A DNA stretch of 64,000 nucleotides, from positions 160,420-224,419 of the forward strand of contig NZ_QUBS01000082.1 of NCBI RefSeq assembly GCF_003390925.1, given 5' to 3'. Below, piece by piece: positions 1 to 9,029 of this stretch. The DNA is from Trinickia diaoshuihuensis. GTDB taxonomy: Bacteria; Pseudomonadota; Gammaproteobacteria; Burkholderiales; Burkholderiaceae. Each line of letters begins with the position of its first letter. The first letter of the stretch is position 1. The position numbers were made by a program, and so were the translations under genes. The notes under the pieces were generated by a model. That model ran no database searches, was not told the DNA's origin, and saw only the letters and a program-made list of their open reading frames with translations.

Positions 1-2
1 CC

Positions 3-203
3 AGACGTGGCGGAGATTTCCGTTGTGTGGGCGAGACAACCGCTGGCGACGCAAACGACGGCGCACCATCACTCGGCTGCCCAGGCGAACGGCAAAACGG
101 CACCCTGCGCTTCACGGTGGGTCGCTCCACCTTGACCCCGAAGGGTTTTATCGCCAGTCACGCAGGGATGAGCGCGATAGTTTATGTGAAGCGCACCCGT
201 TAG
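3..203 (+). CDS. C-terminal end of an unidentified protein (5' truncated by window)
   Basis: An open frame enters from the left edge and ends at TAG 201-203, giving the last 66 residues of a protein. The tail has a plausible extracytoplasmic character (several glycines, a Cys pair, a Thr/Ser-rich end with the motif TLTPKGFIASHAG). I do not recognise the family. Minor pilin genes sometimes lie next to tol-pal in Burkholderia and would fit by position only; this is a guess. No alternative frame here looks more coding. Confidence 0.4.
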   Translation, partial: RRGGDFRCVGETTAGDANDGAPSLGCPGERQNGTLRFTVGRSTLTPKGFIASHAGMSAIVYVKRTR

Positions 204-213
204 GCAATGTTAA

Positions 214-229
214 GGGGCAGGCCTGCCCC
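214..229. repeat. 16-bp perfect palindrome
   Basis: GGGGCAGG is followed directly by its reverse complement CCTGCCCC, 10 bases after the stop of the upstream partial gene and 137 bases before ybgC. There is no T-tract, so it is not a classical intrinsic terminator, though it could still form a strong RNA hairpin between the two transcription units. Other G/C runs follow to about position 290. Confidence 0.5.
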
Positions 230-366
230 CGGCTCGGCTCGGGATGCGCGCCGCACAGCGCGTCCTGCCCCCGGGCCGCCCCGGTCGAAAACCCGCAAAC
301 CCAGTACCGGCGGCCCTGCCCGCGCATTTTCGAGACCGGTTGGCACATCCGGTAAAATGCCGGGCC

Positions 367-837
367 ATGAACCAGCCAACCAGCCATCGCGGCGTGCAAT
401 TTAGCTTCGATTGGCCGATCCGCGTCTATTACGAAGATACCGATGCGGGCGGCATCGTCTTTTTCGCGAACTATCTGAAGTTTTTCGAGCGGGCGCGCAC
501 CGAATGGCTGCGTGCGTGCGGCATCGATCAACGCAGGCTCGCCGAGGAGCACGGCATCGTCTTCATCGTGAGTCAAACGGCCGTGCAGTACCGCGCGCCG
601 GCCCGGCTCGACGATTTGCTGACCATCGCGAACCGCATCGAGCGGCTCGGCAAGGCGAGCGTCGAATTCGTCCAGGAGGCGTGGCGCGAGGATGCGCTGC
701 TCGCCGTCGGCACGATTCGCGTCGGCTGCGTGGAGCTTGCCACGCTCAAGCCGGTGGCGTTGCCCGGCTCCGTATCCGATGCGCTGCGGCGCGATCCGCG
801 CGCATTTATCGGGAGCGTGTCAACGGCAAACGCTTAA
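367..837 (+). CDS. ybgC: Tol-Pal system-associated acyl-CoA thioesterase YbgC
   Basis: A 156-residue hot-dog fold thioesterase, usually cytoplasmic and acting on short-chain or phospholipid-pathway acyl thioesters. It shows the family signature near the N-terminus: VYYEDTDAGGIVFFANYLKF, containing the catalytic Asp in YEDTDAGG, then FERARTEWLR. The frame stays open upstream to 244, but the ATG at 367 gives the usual YbgC length and N-terminus. It is the first gene of the tol-pal cluster, 151 bp before tolQ and in the same orientation, as in most proteobacteria. Its precise contribution to Tol-Pal function is not settled in the literature. Confidence 0.93.
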   Translation: MNQPTSHRGVQFSFDWPIRVYYEDTDAGGIVFFANYLKFFERARTEWLRACGIDQRRLAEEHGIVFIVSQTAVQYRAPARLDDLLTIANRIERLGKASVEFVQEAWREDALLAVGTIRVGCVELATLKPVALPGSVSDALRRDPRAFIGSVSTANA

Positions 838-988
838 TTTCCGTTGAGGACTACGTCGATGAACTAGTATCGTGCCGGTCGATACCAAACGGGGCTCCGC
901 CTTGATGCATAAGGCTTTCAAGTGGCCGACTACTAGCCTTTGCGTAGCTTGCAGGACCTCGCCGTTCTGACGCATAAGCCTACTTTTT

Positions 989-1666
989 ATGAATAACGCA
1001 CAAGATTTGTCGATTATTTCCCTCGTCCTGAACGCGAGCGTGCTCGCGCAGGCGGTGATGGGGCTGCTGCTGCTGCTCTCGCTGATGTCGTGGACGTTCA
1101 TCTTCCGCAAGTGGTTTGCCATCCGGCGGGCGCGGGCGCAAACTGAGCAATTCGAGCGCGATTTCTGGTCGGGCGGCGATCTCCAGGCGCTCTATCAAAG
1201 CGCCGCCAACAACCGCCATACGATCGGCGGGCTCGAGCGGATTTTCGAATCGGGCATGCGCGAATTCTTGAAAGGCAAGGAAAGGCGGATCAACGATCCG
1301 GGCGCGATCCTCGACGGCGCGCGCCGCGCGATGCGCGCGGCCTTCCAGCGCGAGATGGACGTGCTGGAGGCGAATCTGGCGTTCCTCGCGTCGGTCGGTT
1401 CGGTCAGCCCGTATATCGGCCTGTTCGGCACCGTGTGGGGGATCATGAACGCGTTCCGCGGTTTGGCCAACGTGCAGCAAGCCACGCTCGCGAACGTCGC
1501 GCCCGGCATCGCCGAAGCGCTGACGGCCACCGCGATCGGTCTGTTCGCGGCGATTCCGGCCGTGGTCGCCTATAACCGCTACGCTCACGATATCGATCGC
1601 CTCGCGATCCGCTTCGAAACGTTCATCGAAGAGTTCTCGAACATCTTGCAGCGCCAGGCGCATTAA
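989..1666 (+). CDS. tolQ: Tol-Pal proton channel subunit TolQ
   Basis: A 225-residue MotA/TolQ/ExbB-family inner-membrane protein. With TolR it forms the proton-driven stator that energises TolA. The sequence shows a first membrane helix around residues 12-35 (SVLAQAVMGLLLLLSLMSW), a long cytoplasmic loop, then two helices near residues 130-195. The typical family stretch SVSPYIGLFGTVWGIMNAF precedes a Thr/Ala-rich third helix (AEALTATAIGLFAAIPAVVAYN). The ribosome-binding site is weak. tolR starts 10 bases after the stop behind a good AAGGAG site. Confidence 0.96.
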   Translation: MNNAQDLSIISLVLNASVLAQAVMGLLLLLSLMSWTFIFRKWFAIRRARAQTEQFERDFWSGGDLQALYQSAANNRHTIGGLERIFESGMREFLKGKERRINDPGAILDGARRAMRAAFQREMDVLEANLAFLASVGSVSPYIGLFGTVWGIMNAFRGLANVQQATLANVAPGIAEALTATAIGLFAAIPAVVAYNRYAHDIDRLAIRFETFIEEFSNILQRQAH

Positions 1667-1676
1667 GGAGCACGCG

Positions 1677-2129
1677 ATGGCCGGCTCCACCAACCGATCC
1701 AGCATGCGCGGCGGCCGTTCGCGCCGCGCGATGGCCGACATCAACGTCGTGCCCTACATCGACGTCATGCTGGTGCTGCTCGTCATCTTCATGGTGACAG
1801 CACCGCTCGTCGCGCCCTCGATCGTGAATCTGCCCACGGTCGGCGGGGCGGCGCCGCAGCAGCAAACGCCGCCCGTCGTCGTGAACATTCGCGCCGACGG
1901 CAAGATCAGCGTGCGCTACAAGGACGATACGGGCGGCTCCGAGCAGGAACAGCAGATGACACGCGCCGATCTGAACAGCTTCGTGACCGAGCGCCAGGCG
2001 TCGCATCCCGATCAACCGGTCGTGATCGCCGCCGACAAGACCGTGCAGTACGACGCGGTCATGAAAGTGATGTCCGACTTGAAGGCGCGCGGCGTCAAGC
2101 GTGTGGGCTTGCTCGTCAAATCGCAATGA
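1677..2129 (+). CDS. tolR: Tol-Pal proton channel subunit TolR
   Basis: A 150-residue ExbD/TolR-family protein with one membrane helix (about residues 20-42). It carries the key motif of the proton pathway, PYIDVMLVLLVIFMVT, which includes the conserved membrane Asp. The periplasmic domain follows (VVVNIRADGKISVRY, then a C-terminal region rich in VVIAADKTVQYDAVM). AAGGAG lies 8 bases before the ATG. The stop overlaps the tolA start as ATGA (2126-2129), indicating translational coupling. Confidence 0.96.
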   Translation: MAGSTNRSSMRGGRSRRAMADINVVPYIDVMLVLLVIFMVTAPLVAPSIVNLPTVGGAAPQQQTPPVVVNIRADGKISVRYKDDTGGSEQEQQMTRADLNSFVTERQASHPDQPVVIAADKTVQYDAVMKVMSDLKARGVKRVGLLVKSQ

Positions 2130-3112
2130 ACCGCAAGAAGTCCGTCTATCCGCTTCAACCGCCTCGCGAACGCGGGACGTGGCGCGCGTTCGCCCTCGCG
2201 CTCGTGATGCACGTGCTGCTCGGACTGTTCCTGTACCACGGCATCCATTGGCAAAACAGCACGCCGGCCGGGGCGGAAGCCGAGATTTGGACCGATATCT
2301 CGCCCACGCCGGCGCCCACGCCCCCTCCTCCCGCGCCGCCCGTACGCGTGGAACCGGCGCCGCCGGTCGACCAAGAACAGGCCGATATCGCGCTGCAAGA
2401 AAAGAAGCGTAAGCAGCAAGAGGCGGCCCGCGCGGCCGAGCTTGCCGAAGTCCAGCGTCAAAAGGCGTTGAAGGAGCAGCAGGAGCAAGAGCGGCGTCAA
2501 GCGGAACTCGCGGCGCAAAAGGCCGCTGCCGCTCAGAAGCTCAAGCAGGAACAGGCCGAGAAGCTGCGCGAGCAACAGGAGCAGCAACAGCAAAAGCAAG
2601 CGCAACTGAAGAAGCAGGAACAGGAAAAGCAGGCGCAACTTAAGCAACAGCAAGAGGCCCAGCAAAAAGCCGAGGCCGACAAAGCCGCGAAGGCAAAGGC
2701 GGCGGCCGCCCAGCAGCAGGCCAAGCAGAAGCTCGAACAAGAGCGGCGCGCGCGGCTCGCGCAACTGCAAGGCATGGCGGGCCAAGGCGAAGGCGGCAAC
2801 GGGCTCGCGAAGAGCGGCACGGGCAGCGGCTCGGGCGGCACAGCCGCGTCGCCCGGCTATGCCGACAAGGTGCGCCGGCGCGTGCGGCCGAACATTATTT
2901 GGGCGGGCGAAACAGCCGGGCTCGAAACAATCGTTTCGGTCCACTGCGCGCCGGACGGCCAGGTACTGTCGGCGTCGATTCAAAAGGGCAGCGGCAACGC
3001 CCAATGGGATCAGGCCGCATTGAACGCCGTGAACGCCTCGAATCCGATGCCGCTGGATACGAACGGGCGCGCGCCGGCGACGTTCCTGATCACGCTGCGG
3101 CCGGCGGGCTGA
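2126..3112 (+). CDS. tolA: Periplasm-spanning protein TolA
   Basis: A 328-residue TolA/TonB-like energy transducer. It has one N-terminal membrane helix (about residues 18-38, FALALVMHVLLGLFLYHGI), a short Pro-rich stretch (PTPAPTPPPPAPPV), a very long Gln/Lys/Glu/Ala-rich helical domain (about residues 85-215), a Gly/Ser hinge and a C-terminal domain of about 95 residues that contacts TolB/Pal. The low-complexity helical domain creates long spurious antisense frames. The C-terminal domain begins at GYADKVRRRVRPNI and ends with a family-typical FLITLRP. It uses the proton motive force via TolQR during envelope constriction. Confidence 0.94.
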   Translation: MNRKKSVYPLQPPRERGTWRAFALALVMHVLLGLFLYHGIHWQNSTPAGAEAEIWTDISPTPAPTPPPPAPPVRVEPAPPVDQEQADIALQEKKRKQQEAARAAELAEVQRQKALKEQQEQERRQAELAAQKAAAAQKLKQEQAEKLREQQEQQQQKQAQLKKQEQEKQAQLKQQQEAQQKAEADKAAKAKAAAAQQQAKQKLEQERRARLAQLQGMAGQGEGGNGLAKSGTGSGSGGTAASPGYADKVRRRVRPNIIWAGETAGLETIVSVHCAPDGQVLSASIQKGSGNAQWDQAALNAVNASNPMPLDTNGRAPATFLITLRPAG

Positions 3113-3222
3113 CCGAACGCTAGGATGCGCGCCTCGATGATCCGGCCCCTGTCAGGAACGATTCGTGCATCCGAGAGTCTCTTGGCTGTCGTGCCACTTT
3201 TTCGTTTTTTGGGATTTTCAGC

Positions 3223-4515
3223 ATGAGTTTGATGACGAAACTAGGCTTGCGGACTTTATTGGCGTCATGCCTGATCGCGTCGGCCGCCTCGGCGCACGCG
3301 CAGCTCAACGTGCTCGTCACGGGCGTCGGCTCCACGCAGTTTCCGATCGCGACGGCCAATTTCGCCGGCGAAACCGGGGCGCCGCAATCCGTCAGTGAAA
3401 TCGTGCGTCAGGATCTGCAGCACAGCGGGAAGTTTTCGTTGATCGATGCCGGTTCCGCACCCATCTCCGAAACCGATTCCGTCGACCTGGGCGCCTGGAA
3501 GGTCAAGGGCGCCAATGCGTTCGTCGCGGGCAGCGTTCAGCGCACGGCGAACGGTCAATACGACGTGCGCTTTAGGCTCTACGACACGGTCAAGGGGCAA
3601 AGCCTCGGCGGTCTGTCGTTCACGACGCCGCCGGACAGCTTGCGGCTGACCGCGCACAAGATCGCCGATTACATCTATTGGAAGCTGCTCGGCACGCGCG
3701 GCGCCTTCGCGACGCGGCTGTCGTACGTGGTGAGAGTCGGCAACCGGTATCAACTGCAGATTTCGGATTCGGACGGCCAAGACGCGCACGTCGCGCTCTC
3801 GAGCCCCGAGCCGATCATCTCGCCCGCTTGGTCGCCCAACGGCACGAAGGTGGCTTACGTCTCGTTCGAAAAGCGTAAGCCGATCGTCTACATCCACGAT
3901 TTGCCGACGGGGCGCCGCGTCGTCATCTCCGATCAGAAAGGCAGCAACAGCGCGCCGGCGTGGTCGCCGGACGGTCGCACCGTCGCGGTCGCATTGACGC
4001 TGACGGGCAATACGCAGATTTACGCCGTGAATGCGGACGGCGGCGGGCTGCGCCGTTTGTCGCACAGCACGTCGATCGATACGGAGCCCTTCTATTCGCC
4101 CGACGGCCAGTGGATCTACTTCACGAGCGACCGGGGCGGTCAACCGCAAATTTATAAGATGCCCGCACAGGGCGAGAGCGCCGGCGGCGCGCAGCGCGTG
4201 ACGTTCACGGGGAACTACAACACGAGCCCGCGCGTGAGCCCGGACGGCAAGGAACTCGCCTACATCTCGCGTGTGGGCGGGGCCTTCAAGCTCTACATCC
4301 AGGACCTAGAGACCGGCGTCGCCACGGCCCTGACCGACACGACACATGACGAATCGCCGAGCTTCGCGGCGAATGGTCAATACGTTCTTTACGCCACTCA
4401 AGTGAACGGCCGTGGCGTGCTGGCCGCTGTTTCGACCGATGGTCGAACTCGGCAAATTTTGTCCGTTCGGGGCGGCGTTGTGACCGAGCCGTCTTGGGGT
4501 CCTTTTATGCAATGA
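3223..4515 (+). CDS. tolB: Periplasmic beta-propeller protein TolB
   Basis: A 430-residue periplasmic protein with a Sec signal peptide that ends near AASAHA-QLN (about residue 26). The N-terminal domain (residues about 28-170) has the family [12 protein letters not shown] segment. A six-bladed propeller follows, visible as repeats of the type [41 protein letters not shown] and [14 protein letters not shown]. It binds Pal and is released through TolA. A second in-frame ATG lies 9 bases downstream of the chosen start. The gap of 110 bp after tolA shows no obvious terminator. Confidence 0.96.
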   Translation: MSLMTKLGLRTLLASCLIASAASAHAQLNVLVTGVGSTQFPIATANFAGETGAPQSVSEIVRQDLQHSGKFSLIDAGSAPISETDSVDLGAWKVKGANAFVAGSVQRTANGQYDVRFRLYDTVKGQSLGGLSFTTPPDSLRLTAHKIADYIYWKLLGTRGAFATRLSYVVRVGNRYQLQISDSDGQDAHVALSSPEPIISPAWSPNGTKVAYVSFEKRKPIVYIHDLPTGRRVVISDQKGSNSAPAWSPDGRTVAVALTLTGNTQIYAVNADGGGLRRLSHSTSIDTEPFYSPDGQWIYFTSDRGGQPQIYKMPAQGESAGGAQRVTFTGNYNTSPRVSPDGKELAYISRVGGAFKLYIQDLETGVATALTDTTHDESPSFAANGQYVLYATQVNGRGVLAAVSTDGRTRQILSVRGGVVTEPSWGPFMQ

Positions 4516-4534
4516 CACACAAGGAGAGTAAGAA

Positions 4535-5038
4535 ATGATGTCGAAACTTCGTATCGCGTTTGCCGTGGCGCTCGTGAGCGCATTGGCAGCTTGCCATTCG
4601 GGCACGAAGCTGAATGAAAACCCGACGCAAGGCGCGGTCAGCACGCAGCCGAGCGAGAACACCGTCGCGCCGGTCACGGTTGACGAGCTGAGCAATCCGA
4701 ACAGCCCGTTGGCCAAGCGCAGCGTGTACTTCGACTTCGACCAATACACGGTCAAGTCGGATTACGATTCGCTGCTGAAGGCGCACGCGCAATACCTGCA
4801 AAGCCATCCGCAACGTCACATCCTGATCCAAGGCAACACCGACGAACGCGGCACGTCCGAGTACAACCTGGCGCTGGGTCAGAAGCGTGCGCAAGCGGTT
4901 CTGCAAGCGTTGGAAGCGGACGGCGTGCCGGCATCGCAAATGGAAGCCGTGAGCCTCGGCAAGGAAAAGCCGATGGCGCAAGGTCACGATGAAGCTTCGT
5001 GGGCGCAAAACCGCCGCGCGGACATCATCTATCAGTAA
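4535..5038 (+). CDS. pal: Peptidoglycan-associated lipoprotein Pal
   Basis: A 167-residue outer-membrane lipoprotein. The signal peptide ends in lipobox LAAC with the lipidated Cys at residue 20. The OmpA-type peptidoglycan-binding domain occupies the C-terminal two thirds (SVYFDFDQYTVKSDY, then ILIQGNTDERGTSEYNLALG and QNRRADIIY), with the diaminopimelate-binding Asp/Arg region in GNTDERGTSEYN. AAGGAG is positioned 8 bases before the ATG. It anchors the outer membrane to peptidoglycan and is the terminal partner of the Tol machine. The gene is 19 bp after tolB. Confidence 0.97.
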   Translation: MMSKLRIAFAVALVSALAACHSGTKLNENPTQGAVSTQPSENTVAPVTVDELSNPNSPLAKRSVYFDFDQYTVKSDYDSLLKAHAQYLQSHPQRHILIQGNTDERGTSEYNLALGQKRAQAVLQALEADGVPASQMEAVSLGKEKPMAQGHDEASWAQNRRADIIYQ

Positions 5039-5060
5039 TTCGTAACGGGTGACAACGCGT

Positions 5061-5810
5061 ATGACGCACCGTTTCTCCTGGCTGCGCGGTACCGCAGCCG
5101 TATGCGTGGCGGCCTCGGCGCTCGTCGCTGGGCCGGCTCACGCGGGTCTGTTCGACGACGACCAGGCCCGTCAGGCCATCCTCGACTTGCGAGCGAAGAC
5201 GGACAACCTCACGAGTCAGTTGTCGGCGGCTCAGCGCTCCTTGATCGATCAACAGGGGCGCCTCGATCAGCTCAACCAGCAGATCGCGACGCTGCGCGGG
5301 CAAAACGAGGATCTGGCGAACCAGGTCACCACCCTGCAGAAGCAGCAAAAGGACTACTACACCGATCTCGACGGACGGCTCAAGAAGCTCGAGCCGCAGA
5401 GCGAGACGGTCGATGGAGTTCAAGGCACGGTGCAGCCCGGTGAAACGGATGCGTTCAACGCGGCATCGCAGCAGTTTCGCAGCGGCGACTTCAAAGGCGC
5501 GGCGGCGGCCTTCCGCAGCTTCGTCGCCAAGTATCCGCAAAGCCCCTACCAGCCGACGGCGCAGTACTGGCTCGGCAACGCGCTCTATGCGCTGAAGGAC
5601 TACAAGGGCTCGACGGCGATTTGGCAAAACATCGTCAAGAACTACCCGCAGCATCCGCGCGCGCCCGAGGCGCTGCTGGCGATCGCGAACAACGAACTCG
5701 AGCAAGGCCAGAAGGCCGCGGCGCGTAAGACGTTGCAGACGATCGTTTCGCAGTACGCCGGGTCGGACGTGGCGCAGACCGCGCAGCAGAAGCTGGCGCA
5801 GATCAAGTAG
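5061..5810 (+). CDS. cpoB: Cell division coordinator CpoB (YbgF)
   Basis: A 249-residue periplasmic protein that couples Tol-Pal action to septal peptidoglycan synthesis (role known from E. coli). It has a signal peptide cleaved near GPAHA-GLFDDD. A trimerising coiled coil follows (about residues 30-110, many Gln/Leu/Asp heptads such as LDQLNQQIATLRGQNEDLAN), then TPR repeats in the C-terminal half (FRSGDFKGAAAAFRSFVAKYP, AQYWLGNALYALKDY). The ATG at 5061 gives a compact signal peptide; an in-frame GTG at 5049 is an alternative. It is the last gene of the tol-pal operon. Confidence 0.93.
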   Translation: MTHRFSWLRGTAAVCVAASALVAGPAHAGLFDDDQARQAILDLRAKTDNLTSQLSAAQRSLIDQQGRLDQLNQQIATLRGQNEDLANQVTTLQKQQKDYYTDLDGRLKKLEPQSETVDGVQGTVQPGETDAFNAASQQFRSGDFKGAAAAFRSFVAKYPQSPYQPTAQYWLGNALYALKDYKGSTAIWQNIVKNYPQHPRAPEALLAIANNELEQGQKAAARKTLQTIVSQYAGSDVAQTAQQKLAQIK

Positions 5811-5842
5811 AGATGGGGTTGCGCGGACTTTGAAGCTCGGCG

Positions 5843-5871
5843 TTGACGAGCTTTCCAAGGGTCGCTATAAT
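5843..5871 (+). promoter_or_regulatory. Sigma-70 promoter of the tRNA-Lys gene
   Basis: TTGACG (5843-5848) and a perfect TATAAT (5866-5871) are separated by 17 bases and lie 11 bases before the tRNA 5' end. Five of six -35 bases and all -10 bases match the consensus, so the tRNA is probably transcribed independently of tol-pal. Confidence 0.88.
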
Positions 5872-5882
5872 CTCGCCTCTTC

Positions 5883-5958
5883 GGGTCGTTAGCTCAGCTG
5901 GTAGAGCAGCGGACTTTTAATCCGTTGGTCACTGGTTCGAATCCAGTACGGCCTACCA
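5883..5958 (+). tRNA. tRNA-Lys (anticodon UUU)
   Basis: A 76-nt cloverleaf with encoded CCA. The acceptor stem GGGTCGT pairs with ACGGCCT. The D arm contains AGCTCAGCTGGTAGAGC. The anticodon loop CTTTTAA has anticodon TTT at 5916-5918. The T arm is CTGGTTCGAATCCAG. It is preceded by a consensus promoter and followed by an intrinsic terminator. Its 3' half is repeated in degenerate form at 10837-10882, so it has probably served as an integration site. Confidence 0.97.
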
Positions 5959-5960
5959 AG
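5914..5960 (+). repeat. Candidate attachment site, intact copy (tRNA-Lys 3' half)
   Basis: Bases from the anticodon loop through the CCA end plus AG. About 40 of 47 positions match 10837-10882. tRNA 3' halves are the usual crossover target of tyrosine integrases, and integration typically preserves a functional tRNA copy, as seen here. Confidence 0.6.
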
Positions 5961-5966
5961 AAATTC

Positions 5967-6006
5967 AAGGGCTTACACGCGCGAGCGTCGTAAGCCCTTT
6001 GTTTTT
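5967..6006 (+). terminator. Intrinsic terminator after tRNA-Lys
   Basis: Perfect 10-bp stem AAGGGCTTAC (5967-5976) / GTAAGCCCTT (5990-5999), a 13-base loop, then TGTTTTT. It ends tRNA-Lys transcription. The converging helicase gene (stop at 6050) begins just beyond. Confidence 0.85.
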
Positions 6007-6049
6007 GTGCAATTCCTGTGTAATCGTGCGGAGCAAACGGCGTCGGGCT

Positions 6050-7858
6050 TCAACCGGGAAATAGCCGTTGCATGAACAAGGAATCGCCACTACCCGTCAC
6101 CAAAAGCTGGTCGGTCGAGCGCGTGGCAGCGATATAGAACAAGCGGGCTTCCTGCTCTAAGTCGCCCTCAGCCGCCGATAGCAGGCCTACACCTGGAATC
6201 GCGACAAACGGGTATTCCAAGCCTTTGCTGGCATGCATGGTGAGGACCGTTACCAAGTCGGACGTCGGCGAGTAGGCCTTCTTGTTTTGCTGCTGCCACT
6301 GGTAGGGGATCTTCGCTTTTTCCAGCGCGTCAACGCAAACTTGGCCGACCCACCTGGTTCGATGCACAATCGCCATGTCTTGCCACGCGACCCCCTGTTG
6401 ATGCGCCTGGGCTAGGCGCCGAGCGATTTCAGTCGCTTCGTCCCGCAGCGATGGAAGCTTGATCAATAGCGGCTGAGGCCCTTCCCGCCCGCAACTGACC
6501 GGACGGATCAACGGCACGCCGTCATCGTCGGTTGCCTTCGGGTCGAGAATGTCTTTCGCAATCAGTGCGGCCAGTTCGAGGATCTGCCGAGTATTACGGT
6601 AATTGATCTTCAGGATCGTCGTCCGCCCCTGGGCCTGAACGCCAACGCTTTTGAAACTGAATCCGCGATGGCTCGATCGTTTGAAGATCGATTGCGCATC
6701 GTCATACAGCACCAGTAGATGGTTGCTGTCCGGCGACACCATCTGCACCACCAGTTTGAACCAGGCCGGCTCGAAGTCGTGCCCCTCGTCGATCAGAATC
6801 GCGCCATACTGCGCCGCCGGAATGTGGCCGCGGTCGACGCATTCGATGACACGCTGAACCAATGCTGGAAAGAAATCGGCGCCCTGTTCCGTAGGCAAGG
6901 GCTGGTGATACGTGATCAACTGGTTACGACACCAGCCATGAAAACTACGGACGTCAACCTTCCCGTTCAGTTCCTTCGCATCCATCCAGCTCCTCAGCCG
7001 CTTGGATAGCGGTTCGCTGAAACAGAGGATCAGGATCGGCTTTTCGGAGCGGCTGGCCAAATACTCGGCTCGGTATCCAAGGATCATCGTCTTGCCCGAG
7101 CCCGCGACACCGTGAATCACACGGTGGCCGTCCCCCAGGCTGCGCGCAAGTTGTTCCTGCTGAAGATCCATCACCGCCATGATGTCCGGAAGGTCTGGTT
7201 CGTGCTCGAACAGCGACTGCTGCCGGGGCGTTATTCGAACCTCGGGGAATAAAATCCACCGAATGCGATCGATTTGCGGCACCGTCAGCTTCTCGCGGAA
7301 CTGATACTTGAACATCTGCCACAGTCGCTGCTGAAATTGCTCAGCGTCAACCGCTTCGGTCATTTCATCGGAGCAGATCACGCGGCTCGGATCGATCGCA
7401 CGATCGAGCCCACCGTCCATGAATTGTTTGCGAGTGATGTTAGGTAGCACTACACCATACGTCCAAGGGAAACCCAGTTTCCCTTGATGGGAATGTCCCA
7501 CCGGATGCACGAGCTGCGGATCCCGCTGAAGTTCATCGATAATCTCCAGCGTGTAACCCCTAGCCTGTTCTAGTGGATTGGCGACTGCCTTCGGCCCGTG
7601 CTCCCCAAGGATCTGCCACTCACTGGGATCGGCCTTGACGATGGTAGACGGTTTCCAGTCTTTTACCTCGAGGACAAGCAATCCTCGCTGAGGATGCAAA
7701 ATCACAAAATCTGGATAGGACTGCATCGACGCAACACGCACGTCATACCAGATCAGGTAATCACTCTCCAGTTTTTGTTCAAGTCGTTCGGCAAAGCGGC
7801 GTTCCCCAGCCTGCATTTTGCCCACGCACGACGAAAGCGACGGGACGATCGTGGCCAT
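6050..7858 (-). CDS. NERD nuclease-domain/UvrD-like helicase
   Basis: A 602-residue protein. An N-terminal NERD (nuclease-related) domain spans about residues 15-130, with FVILHPQRGLLVLEVKDW carrying the restriction-endonuclease-like Glu64/Lys66. An SF1 helicase core follows: Walker A GVAGSGKT (about 250-257), Walker B LIDEGHD (about 355-361), NYRNTRQILELA, TMHASKGLEYPFVAIPG, and the last motif RLFYIAATRSTDQLLV. The ATG at 7858 starts immediately before conserved-looking sequence. The frame continues upstream to 8227, but that extension is Cys/Arg-rich and unlike a domain. NERD-helicases are thought to act in DNA repair or phage defence; the exact role here is unknown. It converges on tRNA-Lys. 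Confidence 0.88.
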   Translation of the reverse strand: MATIVPSLSSCVGKMQAGERRFAERLEQKLESDYLIWYDVRVASMQSYPDFVILHPQRGLLVLEVKDWKPSTIVKADPSEWQILGEHGPKAVANPLEQARGYTLEIIDELQRDPQLVHPVGHSHQGKLGFPWTYGVVLPNITRKQFMDGGLDRAIDPSRVICSDEMTEAVDAEQFQQRLWQMFKYQFREKLTVPQIDRIRWILFPEVRITPRQQSLFEHEPDLPDIMAVMDLQQEQLARSLGDGHRVIHGVAGSGKTMILGYRAEYLASRSEKPILILCFSEPLSKRLRSWMDAKELNGKVDVRSFHGWCRNQLITYHQPLPTEQGADFFPALVQRVIECVDRGHIPAAQYGAILIDEGHDFEPAWFKLVVQMVSPDSNHLLVLYDDAQSIFKRSSHRGFSFKSVGVQAQGRTTILKINYRNTRQILELAALIAKDILDPKATDDDGVPLIRPVSCGREGPQPLLIKLPSLRDEATEIARRLAQAHQQGVAWQDMAIVHRTRWVGQVCVDALEKAKIPYQWQQQNKKAYSPTSDLVTVLTMHASKGLEYPFVAIPGVGLLSAAEGDLEQEARLFYIAATRSTDQLLVTGSGDSLFMQRLFPG

Positions 7859-8315
7859 ACTCGGAATAATCAATTTATTGGAATATCGGCAATCTACCAC
7901 GCTCTGATCTGCTGCAATGCCCGAATATAACGTGACGGGCATTCGGGCTTGCAACGATAGCTGAGCCGGCACATGGATCGATGCAGCGACGGGGCTCGCG
8001 TCCATTCCCGCGCCCGATGTGGGCGTCGATGGCATCGCACCGTCGGCCCGCTTGCGGCTTGCACCTGTCAGCCTCAGGGTAGAATGGCCGACCCTTCGGC
8101 AGCACGATGCAGCGGAACACGAGCAGTTTGGGCTGGCCGCTGGACAGCAACATCGCCCAGATTCCGGGGCACCTCGGGTTGTCCGGACGGGATCAACTGG
8201 TGCCTGCCCCTGGTACCCTCTCAACACTCATCGTAGATTTAATTGAAAATTCGATCGAATGTCTTTTAAATATGATGCTCTAATATTAGCATCAAACAAT
8301 GGCCCGCAATAAGCG
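7859..8315. other. 457-bp stretch without a convincing gene
   Basis: This lies between the helicase start and the 3' end of the next minus-strand gene. Short frames on both strands (up to about 90 codons) have no recognisable features. The helicase promoter should lie here. GC content drops sharply at about 8230, marking a composition boundary inside the island. Confidence 0.5.
8274..8293 (-). terminator. Possible weak terminator hairpin
   Basis: GATGCT / AGCATC stem of 6 bp around an 8-base AT loop, 22 bases past the stop of the adjacent minus-strand gene, followed on that strand by ATATTTAAAA. The U-tract is poor, so this is tentative. Confidence 0.3.
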
Positions 8316-8789
8316 CTACTTCACCTCAGCACTTTGCAGATCGCCATAATCATTGAACAGATACCTGATTTCCCTTTCGCATTTATCACAATTTCCACCA
8401 CCCCAATATGTGACGACAATCCCATTCCGGCCTCCACATACGACCTTCGCTGTCATCCATACTTTATTTTGATCCAGATCGTAACCATTGGCATCAAGAT
8501 CGTTCACAGAAGGTAGCACTCTAAGCCTCCCGCCTCTCCGCCTAATTGAAACGATCTCCTCCGAAACGGGGACATCACCCAAACAACTTTGATACTTTGC
8601 GGGATTTTTCTTCCCAACTATCACCAACGCCCCCGCAGGACATTTAACGATTTTTTTATACAGTATGGTCTTTATCATCTCGCCACGCTCTGGACAAACA
8701 TCGGCAGACGCGACTAGCGGCGAGGTAAGAAGAAAAATAAAAACCACCGCGAAACATAAACTCGCTTTTCTGCGTATTCCGTCAAACAT
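8316..8789 (-). CDS. Small exported protein of unknown function
   Basis: 157 residues. A clear Sec signal peptide (hydrophobic SLCFAVVFIFLLTSPLVASA, cleavage near ASA-DVCPERG) is followed by a mature domain with six Cys: CPERG, KCPAG, QSCLG, VVCGG and the pair CDKCE near the C-terminus. It probably forms disulphides in the periplasm or outside. Codon use is AT-richer than the neighbours, indicating transfer. The frame also has a TTG six bases upstream; ATG 8789 is preferred. I do not recognise a family. It lies in the island next to a second exported protein. Confidence 0.6.
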   Translation of the reverse strand: MFDGIRRKASLCFAVVFIFLLTSPLVASADVCPERGEMIKTILYKKIVKCPAGALVIVGKKNPAKYQSCLGDVPVSEEIVSIRRRGGRLRVLPSVNDLDANGYDLDQNKVWMTAKVVCGGRNGIVVTYWGGGNCDKCEREIRYLFNDYGDLQSAEVK

Positions 8790-9029
8790 CGCCAAGATTT
8801 TACTCTCATGTTATGGTCGCTCGAGCCGCAACATAGGATCTCTGAGCGACATCAAGCAACGTCGCACTGTTCGTCACGCGCCGCGCATATAGGTATTCAG
8901 TGCAGAAATTAGACTCGTACCTGTTGGCGCGTAAAAGCCATCGAGCTATAGTTACCCAACATCCAAAATAAACATCCCCCCAAAGGCTACTGATGCTTGT
9001 CACCACGAAGCATCTCTCAAGTGAGCTAT

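Noticed and set aside
2012..3004. 330-codon minus-strand open frame rich in Leu/Arg
   Set aside because: Antisense shadow of the low-complexity Gln/Lys/Ala-rich tolA helix; no start site or domain.
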